A stretch of DNA of 64,000 nt from assembly GCA_013215145.1 (NCBI GenBank), contig JABSRP010000037.1, positions 21,270 to 85,269 of the forward strand, given 5' to 3'. This stretch comes from Pseudobacteriovorax sp. (GTDB lineage Bacteria; Bdellovibrionota_B; Oligoflexia; Oligoflexales; Oligoflexaceae). A program made the position numbers and the translations under genes. Shown piece by piece: positions 57,832 through 64,000 of the stretch. Position 1 is the first letter of the stretch. The number at the start of each line of letters is the position of its first letter. The notes below the pieces were generated by a model that made no database searches, was not told the DNA's origin, and saw only the letters and a program-made list of their open reading frames with translations.

Positions 57832-59220
57832 TTATTTGATAGATTCGACTCGAATATTATCCCAAGCTCGTGCGTCTTGATATCTTGAGGCTTCGAATTG
57901 CTGAAACTTGATCCAAATACCATCAGAAGGATCAAGACTGACACGAAACCTAGACTCAAAGGATAGGATTTTTTCGTAGAGGTTCACCTCAAAGTTAAAG
58001 CCATTTGGCGTATTAAGTTCATCGGCATTGACCAGGGTATACCATCGCCGACCATCAACACTTAAACTGACGCCATCGCCACGTGCGCTACCGGTAAAGT
58101 TGCTGGGAAGTCGTGTTTCCCGATCATCTAAATCGATCTGATAGAAGCTTAGCACTAACTTACGGGACCGAGTATTAGGCAATCGCAGGATCAACTCGTT
58201 AATACCGTTATTCGAAGCATCCATAAGAAATTGACCATCGACAACTCTATTAGTATTCGAGGCAAGTGAGGCATAGGTAGACCAATGAAAACTGTCGAGA
58301 TTGGCAGTTCCGAAGTTTTCATAAAATGGTAGATCTGAATTGCCTTTAAGAATCTTCATCAATCGCGCTAGTACTTCCTTCTCTATATCAGAAAGGTTCT
58401 TCTCTCTAAATACGAGCCCATCCAGACTAATATATTCAAACAATGACGGCATAGAATCAGCCTGGGCTTGTAGTCTAGCGATGAAAGCAAGCTCTTTTTT
58501 TGTCACGGCTGAGCTAACTTCAAGCGTTTCCAGCTGAAAACTCAACTCATCGAGTTGCTCTTGTCTTCGCAACTCCGAACCCAAAACAGCTCTTTCCAAA
58601 TCTTCCAGGCGATTTTGCAAGCTCTGACTTTCATCTTCCAAATCGCGAAGGTCAACTTTAAGTTGATCGCGCTCCGTGATCAATTGATTACGAAGGACAA
58701 GAAGACTTTCCTTATTTGGAGCAGAGGGTAAGCGCTCCTCAATCTCGCTAATTTGCGTGTTTTTACTAGTAATTCTTTCACCTAGCGCTTCGATATCTCG
58801 ACTATTATCATCAATATCCTCAATGACTTCAGAGATCCGGTTTTTTTGTTCTGCGATTAGAGTCGTCAGATCCTCGACCTTCGCACGGATGTCAAGAACG
58901 AGCGGTGCGGAGTCTCGGAGAGCTTTAATCTCTTCGTCCAGTCGTTTCTGTGCCGGGGTTATATCAGCTAGGATTGAGTCAAAGGTGAGATCTGTCACTC
59001 GTCTAAATGAGGCCTCGTTTGTTACTGTACAGTGATCACGATTGGGTTCTTTTCCCTCCTCACAGCTACCTAAAAATATTGTATCTTCATTCTGCCAAAG
59101 TAGCTCATTAAATCCGAAGTTCAGCCCAGGCGTCGCAAGATCATTCAGATTGGATACATCCTGCTCATAGCATGAGGAAAGCCCTAAACTCAGGCAGAGA
59201 GTTACCATTACCTTCTTCAC
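57832..59220 (-). CDS. Lipoprotein with long coiled coil and C-terminal beta-sandwich
   Basis: GTG at 59220 sits 5 bp after GGAGG and opens a lipoprotein signal ending SLGLSSC, so the longer frame to 59250 is not needed. About 462 residues. A coiled coil from about residue 75 to 240 (heptads rich in Leu, Ile, Glu, Arg) is followed by a C-terminal domain. This starts NFGTANLDSFHWSTY and ends RDARAWDNIRVE, a jelly-roll or lectin-like beta sandwich of the reelin/MAM-like sort seen in secreted bacterial proteins. Possibly a surface adhesin stalk. Confidence 0.7.
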   Translation of the reverse strand: MKKVMVTLCLSLGLSSCYEQDVSNLNDLATPGLNFGFNELLWQNEDTIFLGSCEEGKEPNRDHCTVTNEASFRRVTDLTFDSILADITPAQKRLDEEIKALRDSAPLVLDIRAKVEDLTTLIAEQKNRISEVIEDIDDNSRDIEALGERITSKNTQISEIEERLPSAPNKESLLVLRNQLITERDQLKVDLRDLEDESQSLQNRLEDLERAVLGSELRRQEQLDELSFQLETLEVSSAVTKKELAFIARLQAQADSMPSLFEYISLDGLVFREKNLSDIEKEVLARLMKILKGNSDLPFYENFGTANLDSFHWSTYASLASNTNRVVDGQFLMDASNNGINELILRLPNTRSRKLVLSFYQIDLDDRETRLPSNFTGSARGDGVSLSVDGRRWYTLVNADELNTPNGFNFEVNLYEKILSFESRFRVSLDPSDGIWIKFQQFEASRYQDARAWDNIRVESIK

Positions 59221-59423
59221 ATCAACCTCCATAAGTGATTTGAAGGCCAAAGACTAGCATCGACTTGACAAGAGTGCTCTCATAATTCCAGATGCATTTA
59301 ATAAACTATTCGTTAAATTAAACTTGATACCGAACATATAAAAGAGGTGACTTAAATTTACGCAGTAGCCTACTAACAATAACCCCTACCAGCAGTTAAT
59401 AACATACTGGTAGAGTCAATATT

Positions 59424-59906
59424 CTAGTCGATGACAATAATGCGATTACCACTACCGACACCGTTTATGGTGTAATTATAGCTTCCTACAGGAATCCCAT
59501 AAAGTGGAGCCCATCGTCCCGGTGCGTATTCATACTGCTGATTAATAACAGACCAGTTGAAAACGTCCCCACTATCAATGGGTGAAAAAAAGATTCCGAC
59601 TGAACGGGCATGGAAGTTTGAATAAATACATAACCTGTCAGAGGGAAGATAGGTACTAAATTGAATCGTTGCATCAATATCAGACTGATTCGGCTTAACT
59701 ATAGTCAGATTTTCGACATCTAAAGCACAGCGACTCTCATATTGAGCAGTAACTGTTGTCCATCTCAAAACATAAACGTTTTCTTCTATATGCTCAACGA
59801 CATGATTAAATGCGGCAAAGTCCTCGACGCCAGTGTCGCGAGAATAGCCGCTATAGGGCAAAGATGTAGCTATTAGCACTAATATTAAAGCGTTTAGTAT
59901 TTTCAT
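59424..59906 (-). CDS. Secreted protein of unknown function
   Basis: ATG 59906 opens a signal peptide (ILNALILVLIATSLPYSGYS) and gives 160 residues. The mature part is beta-rich with two Cys (CALDVENLTIV and LCIYSNF), ending IIVID. A nearly equal-sized secreted gene follows on the 5' side at 59955, so they may be an exported pair. No family recognised. Confidence 0.6.
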   Translation of the reverse strand: MKILNALILVLIATSLPYSGYSRDTGVEDFAAFNHVVEHIEENVYVLRWTTVTAQYESRCALDVENLTIVKPNQSDIDATIQFSTYLPSDRLCIYSNFHARSVGIFFSPIDSGDVFNWSVINQQYEYAPGRWAPLYGIPVGSYNYTINGVGSGNRIIVID

Positions 59907-59954
59907 TTTTAAGATCCTCATTTCTATATTTACTAAAAAACAATATAAATAGTA

Positions 59955-60458
59955 TTAGTCTATATGTGACCAATCCAGAATCAAGGAATGATCCGTATTC
60001 CTTTCAAAACATGATCCCTTGGCACCTGTAGCTTCATTTTTAAACGTAAGAGTATATTTACCGGCAGCAACACTTAAAAATTCATCAGATCGAGCGTCGT
60101 GTGAAGGATCTATTTGAAATACCTTTTCTGTATAGCTTTCGCTAGGTAGACAATTACCTGTTCGGAAAGCATCCAAGATCGTTATATGCCCTAATTTTGA
60201 TTCTGTTGCCTCTGTAATCTCATATCGAGATGGTACAAGCAGACAGTTTGGTCGTTGGCTCATCTGAAAAAACAGACGCCCATTAAAGTAAGATACACCA
60301 TTCAGTTCATAAGCAATGGTATCGGACTTGATATTATAGGATAGCTGAGTCATTCCATTGAACTGCACATCACATCGACCAAAAGACGGTGTGCTTTGTT
60401 CAAATGCAAAGGATAGCGAGGCTTTCATCAATAATACGACACTTAAAAATTTCTTCAT
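59955..60458 (-). CDS. Secreted protein of unknown function
   Basis: ATG 60458 opens a signal peptide (FLSVVLLMKASLSFA); 167 residues. Four Cys in the mature part (CDVQF, NCLLV, NCLPS, CFERN) may form two disulfides. Beta-rich, no recognised domain. It is on the same strand as the following secreted gene with about 50 bp between. Confidence 0.6.
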   Translation of the reverse strand: MKKFLSVVLLMKASLSFAFEQSTPSFGRCDVQFNGMTQLSYNIKSDTIAYELNGVSYFNGRLFFQMSQRPNCLLVPSRYEITEATESKLGHITILDAFRTGNCLPSESYTEKVFQIDPSHDARSDEFLSVAAGKYTLTFKNEATGAKGSCFERNTDHSLILDWSHID

Positions 60459-60644
60459 CGATTTCTCCAAAATAGTTACCTAGCTCGATACTGAACTAGC
60501 GGGTTTATTCTGTTGGTATTTTTATGACGTTTACTTTTCTAAGACAAGCTCTGGCCAGCGAATCAGTAGATTAAAACTAAATTTGTGGAAGACATATTTT
60601 TAGACTTTTATGATTCAATCCTGCTGGACTTTAGAGAGTATAAT

Positions 60645-60678
60645 AAAAAAGAAGCTTCTTCACATGAAGAAGCTTCTC
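60645..60678 (-). terminator. Intrinsic terminator of the downstream lipoprotein gene
   Basis: Leftward, AGAAGCTTCTT and AAGAAGCTTCT form an 11-bp stem with loop CATGTG followed by TTTTTT (A at 60645-60650 on +). It ends the gene at 60697. Confidence 0.85.
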
Positions 60679-60696
60679 CTCCCCAAACTAATAGTT

Positions 60697-61332
60697 TTAC
60701 AGATCAAAGGCTACATTGGACTTAGGACAAGTTCCGAATTGAGGGGCTTGGGGAAACTTTTTTATCGTTTTTACTAATTCACGTATTTCAAGTTCTTCCA
60801 CTCGAGGGGTGTACTCCCTAGCAAGGAAGCCACCGTGAGTCTTTTTTTGTTTGTAATCGATCATATTCGCCCGAATAGATTCAATAGCATATCCTATAGC
60901 ATAGGCCTTATCTTCCTTATATCCAACATTTGCCAGGTACTTCAAACAGTCGGCAATCTTGAATCCGCCAGAAATTCCGCAGCCTGTAAAGGGTACCGAG
61001 GCTTCTAATGTATCAAAAAAGTACTGTTTATGAACCTGATGCAACGCTTCGATCAAATCGTTATCGGCGATGGGGTGTTTATTCAGACTCACCGAAGTCC
61101 TATGAGCTTGTTTACTCCCTACACTGGAAGGGTGCTCCTTATAATAATAGCAACGCACAGGCTTACCACCACTGATATAGTTACCATTCTTTGACCATAT
61201 AAGCAGGTTAACCCCATTTCCTGATGTGGTTTCTGAGGTCAAAGACTTAGTCGAACTGTCCTCAGCTTGTTTACAAGCAAATCCTAAAAACCCCATAATC
61301 AGTCCCAATAGTAAGATAGTAAAGCTATTCAT
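60697..61332 (-). CDS. Lipoprotein of unknown function
   Basis: 211 residues with a lipoprotein signal ending LGFACKQ. Four further Cys in the mature part (CYYYKEH, TGCGISGG, DCLKYL and TCPKSN). Otherwise helical and basic. No recognised family. Single-gene transcript with its own terminator. Confidence 0.65.
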   Translation of the reverse strand: MNSFTILLLGLIMGFLGFACKQAEDSSTKSLTSETTSGNGVNLLIWSKNGNYISGGKPVRCYYYKEHPSSVGSKQAHRTSVSLNKHPIADNDLIEALHQVHKQYFFDTLEASVPFTGCGISGGFKIADCLKYLANVGYKEDKAYAIGYAIESIRANMIDYKQKKTHGGFLAREYTPRVEELEIRELVKTIKKFPQAPQFGTCPKSNVAFDL

Positions 61333-61855
61333 GAGTCGTTCCTTTTCGATTCAGATTTATAAAATTCCTACAACTCAAAAGCAAAGGATGGACCAATTCA
61401 CCACTAGCATAAGAAAGCAATTTTCATTGGATTTAAAGCGTAGTTTAAGGACACTTATTCAGTTCGTAAGTTAAAGCGTAAACAGTATAGACAACACTTA
61501 TTGTAAAAATGGCTTCTATGTTCCATTGATAATAAAATATGAGTTGATCGCATCCAATATAAGGCATTTCTGTTTCTTTCTTTGGAGAAACACTAAGGCT
61601 GTTTCTCCAAAGAAAGAAACACTAAGATTGTTTCCCTCAATCAAGAAACACAAAAGATAACAGGAACTCTAATGGACACGTATGTAACACTCACTTTTAC
61701 CACGATTGCAATAGAAAATAGATAATACTCCGATTTGGATCTATTAGGCTAAATTGCCCCATAGTTAACCTATTGCTAGATCTTCTTCTGGGCTAGCGAA
61801 CCCGAGCGGTTTGTTGTTCTACTTGATCCAGCAGATACAGGAGGACTTACCAACC
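61333..61855. other. Intergenic stretch with inverted and direct repeats
   Basis: About 520 bp with no coding frame of note. It contains a perfect 20-bp inverted repeat at 61572-61620 and a second, imperfect copy of its right half to about 61650, so it may be a small repeat element. Confidence 0.5.
61572..61620. repeat. Perfect 20-bp inverted repeat
   Basis: Arms GTTTCTTTCTTTGGAGAAAC (61572-61591) and its exact reverse complement (61601-61620) flank a 9-nt spacer. The unit GAAACACTAAG is repeated at 61587 and 61616. It forms a strong hairpin, but without a following T tract. Confidence 0.8.
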
Positions 61856-61990
61856 ATGAAACTAATCTCAATCATCTGTTCTATGCTTACATCTATCTTT
61901 TTATCGAGTGGATGTAAGCCCAGGATACTAAAGATAAGAGGGCTATGTTTAGACAAAATCATTGCTTTTCTAAGAGGGCGAATTATATAG
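61856..61990 (+). CDS. Small (44-residue) lipoprotein-like peptide
   Basis: ATG preceded by AGGAGG at 61839-61844 opens a signal-like stretch (ISIICSMLTSIFLSSGC) with a good lipobox. A short basic tail ends at TAG 61988-61990. It is entericidin-sized. It could equally be a fragment of a larger lost lipoprotein. The 357 bp after it hold no clear feature. Confidence 0.4.
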   Translation: MKLISIICSMLTSIFLSSGCKPRILKIRGLCLDKIIAFLRGRII

Positions 61991-62347
61991 AAATTGAATT
62001 TCGATTACTCAATTTTTTTTCGAACCATAAGAATTATAGACAGATTTTGAGGTAGACTTTTATGTAAGATGAAAACAGAAGTAAAGGAATGCGTGAAAGT
62101 AGCAATTTTTTTTGACTTAAAAATAATTGAGCAAATAACTTTAAACATGGTATCGGCAATCTTCAGCCTTCAAATGGAGAATCATGTCCCTCGAACCAGC
62201 CAATACGGCTTCTTCTTTTAGCCTCATTTATTCATCTATACAAAAGCTACTAACTTGACGAACTAAAACAATCGTAGTAATAGATACAAAGTGGCATTCT
62301 GCTCAGGAAATGCCTATATAAAACCATTAGTAAAAGGGGAATTCTCC

Positions 62348-62767
62348 ATGGAATGGAATCGGTTTGCCATTATGCTTATATGCTCCGACGTTGATAAAGC
62401 AAAAGATTTTTACGTTAACCATTTAGGATTGACGATTAACTCAGATATTGGCTGGTTTGTTGGATTAGAGTTGGAAAACAAAAAAATTGGAAGACTCGAA
62501 TTAAGCCTTTGCCAAGAGGGGCATCCATCGCTTCCCAAACAAAATGCTCAGGCCAGTAAAGGAGTCGTGTTGGCCTTAGGAACCGAGGATGTCAACCAGG
62601 TTTTCGAAAGCTTTCAAAACAAGGATATACCAATCCTAAGTGAACTAAAGGACGAACCTTGGGGTCAAAGGCACTTTTTTGCGGAAGGACCCGACGGTGT
62701 CTCACTCGATATCTTCCAGCTCATCGAGCCTGATCCGAAGTGGATGAAAGAAAATGGGTTTTACTGA
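62348..62767 (+). CDS. VOC (glyoxalase/bleomycin-resistance-like) protein
   Basis: ATG 62348 (AAAGGGG at about 8 bp) gives 139 residues. FAIMLICSDVDKAKDFYVNHLGL and, at the end, GQRHFFAEGPDGVSLDIFQLI form one VOC module of the usual size. Metal ligands are not clear. The substrate is unknown. A second VOC protein is at 28754. Confidence 0.8.
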   Translation: MEWNRFAIMLICSDVDKAKDFYVNHLGLTINSDIGWFVGLELENKKIGRLELSLCQEGHPSLPKQNAQASKGVVLALGTEDVNQVFESFQNKDIPILSELKDEPWGQRHFFAEGPDGVSLDIFQLIEPDPKWMKENGFY

Positions 62768-63285
62768 GTGTCTCCCAGGCACTCCCAAGTAGATCGATTC
62801 AACAATCTTTGTTTCTCTATAAGTATTGATGAAAACCTAAATGAAAACCCAACAAACACTTCTTGGTTCTATAAGTTGTGTTCATAGCACTTACATTTTT
62901 TCTATCTAGCTGTTTATTAATAGCGTTAGCGCTTAGACGTCCAAGTGCTATTGTATTGATGCTTCCCTAGAATTTTCATTAAACGATGGAGCTTATATAT
63001 TTTCGTATATATGGCTGGTTTATTCAATAAAACAAGTCGGACAAAGTTTTCATACTTCGAAATATAAAAGTTTTGTCAAAGGTCTATTGCGTAAAATATC
63101 ATATCCATTCTTGCAAAAGGATTATGGTATTCGGAATATTAATGAAACCTTTTCTTAATGAATATTTACCAGTTTAGACGTTGAATTCTAATTGCGCCTC
63201 AATTATACCCTTGACTAGTTTACAATAGCTCAATGCGTGGCCATGCTTACTGAGTGACCCTATGTTGAAATTGAACGGAGAGGCT
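62768..63285. other. Intergenic stretch of about 520 bp
   Basis: AT-rich, no coding frame of note. A weak palindrome (TAGCGCTT and AAGTGCTA, one mismatch) near 62928-62952 could be a terminator of the VOC gene. Otherwise nothing is seen. Confidence 0.4.
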
Positions 63286-63474
63286 ATGAAACGCTTATTA
63301 TTATGCTTAGGTTTTACCGCTATGGCAATTAGTGGAAAAATGCAAGCAAAGGAAATCACATTTTACTTTGATGTGTTTAGTTCCGGACCCGAAATCTATC
63401 CTTGTGATGCCGGGGTCTATCACCCGAAACCCGAGCAATATTGCCATTACAAAGGTACCACGGAATTGTGCTGA
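63286..63474 (+). pseudogene. 5' part of a secreted protein gene, apparently cut by an IS3-type element
   Basis: ATG 63286 opens a signal peptide (RLLLCLGFTAMAISGKMQA) followed by EITFYFDVFSSG and a Cys-containing stretch. The frame stops at TGA 63472-63474 after 62 residues. That TGA is also the first three bases of what looks like the terminal repeat of the adjacent insertion element, so the gene was probably longer. Family unknown. Confidence 0.5.
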
Positions 63475-64000
63475 CCACCCGAGAATGGAACCATCCGTCA
63501 CAGATTTGGCATAATTTAGCTACCTAAAGCAAGCTCATTCTCATTGGATCTGATTGAGGCCCATGCGACTTTTCGTCTTAAACGAGCTTTTTCAAGCTTT
63601 TGCGTCCTTTCTCTCTGTAGATCGGCGTCTATATCTAGAAGTTTATCATAAGGCGTAACATAGCCGATGGCGCTATGTAGGCGGCTATAGTTGTAGCGTT
63701 CTATGAACTCCCCAACATAACTCTTAGCTTCGGACAGATCTCTAGGGGCTTTCGGTCGAATACAATCCTTCTTCAGCTCTTTGTGCCACCTCTCAATTTT
63801 ACCATTGCTCTGAGGATAGTAGGGACTAGTGAAGGTTTGTTCCATGCCGCACAGACGAACAAATGATTTAAACTCCCTTGCTCTGAACTGAGGACCATTA
63901 TCAGAAATCAATCGAGGCTTTGTATGGCAGCAGCAACGCGAAAGTTCTCGTGACCGACAACTAGATAGTCGCGGATAAGTGTGATATTAAACGTTATGGA
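63472..64000 (-). mobile_element. Right end of an IS3-family insertion element (runs off window)
   Basis: The element seems to begin at TGACCACCCGAGAATGGAAC (63472), TG at the outer end and about 40 bp from the transposase stop, as expected of an IS3-type terminus. The left end is beyond the window, so its inverted partner cannot be checked. Confidence 0.5.
63516..63911 (-). CDS. IS3-family transposase (OrfB) C-terminal part, DDE integrase core
   Basis: 131 residues from the first in-frame start. The sequence PRLISDNGPQF (second catalytic Asp) just upstream shows it is part of a longer protein. SPYYPQSNGKIERWHKELK holds the Glu and RLHSAIGYVTP the typical tail. Upstream of 63920 the frame no longer resembles the family (RCCCHTK), so the gene may be 5'-truncated or frameshifted before the window edge. 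First Asp not visible. Confidence 0.8.
   Translation of the reverse strand: MISDNGPQFRAREFKSFVRLCGMEQTFTSPYYPQSNGKIERWHKELKKDCIRPKAPRDLSEAKSYVGEFIERYNYSRLHSAIGYVTPYDKLLDIDADLQRERTQKLEKARLRRKVAWASIRSNENELALGS

Noticed and set aside
1..64000. Prophage, tRNA, rRNA or CRISPR locus
   Set aside because: None of the hallmark genes, cloverleaf sequences or arrays seen.

Overview
The window is about 64 kb of a moderately AT-rich bacterial chromosome. Gene content points to a Gram-negative predatory-type or free-living lineage of the Bdellovibrionota, probably Oligoflexia. The indicators are many Sec/lipoprotein signal peptides, a TIGR02147-type regulator, a GNGGD-type secreted protein, five proteins with the 7TMR-DISM membrane receptor, and numerous Hpt-containing sensor kinases. 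This placement is inference; no rRNA or tRNA gene is visible.

Layout. 0-6.8 kb is a divergent two-component locus. Leftward lie a CheX-like protein and a PAS-PAS-Hpt-ATPase kinase. Rightward lie a membrane Cache-HAMP-PAS-Hpt-ATPase kinase, a CheY-like receiver and a STAS-like/CheZ-like protein. 6.7-9.3 kb is a leftward operon with a GT-C glycosyltransferase, a beta-barrel and a small secreted protein. 9.9-14.2 kb is a scrambled accessory region: a NapH-like ferredoxin and a lipase fragment facing head to head, a FAS1 lipoprotein, an IS91-type transposase remnant and an oxidoreductase fragment. 14.3-17.5 kb holds a frameshifted penicillin acylase and a divergent TetR regulator. 18.2-20.2 kb has a small secreted/membrane pair and a broken peptidase E. 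20.2-33.2 kb carries two further 7TMR-DISM/Hpt kinases, secreted proteins, a TIGR02147 regulator, a heme c membrane protein and a VOC protein. 33.4-39.8 kb is mostly secreted proteins and lipoproteins (JAB-like, trypsin-like, thioredoxin-like). 40.1-44.9 kb is a LytS/LytR-like module with two paralogous LytS-type kinases around one LytTR regulator. 45-51.3 kb is again secreted (second trypsin-like protease, RTX-repeat protein, AgmX/PglI-like lipoprotein). 51.4-57.6 kb has a DUF2452 protein, a Spy-like/ECF sigma/anti-sigma operon, a 7TMR-DISM adenylate cyclase and an S9 peptidase. 57.8-64 kb holds lipoproteins, a VOC protein, and an IS3-family element at the right edge that appears to cut a secreted protein.

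Two themes stand out. First, there is a set of compact one-piece CheA-like kinases: sensor, then Hpt, then a CheA-type ATPase with an NSIDHG-like N box and a GRG(V/F)G G2 box. None has a visible CheW-like domain, and one locus has CheX-like, CheY-like and possibly CheZ-like partners. Second, six reading-frame breaks sit at or near short homopolymers (G8, G7, C6, a T5 region, A7 and A7), plus one in-frame stop. They may be sequence errors, gene decay, phase variation or slippage; raw reads would decide.
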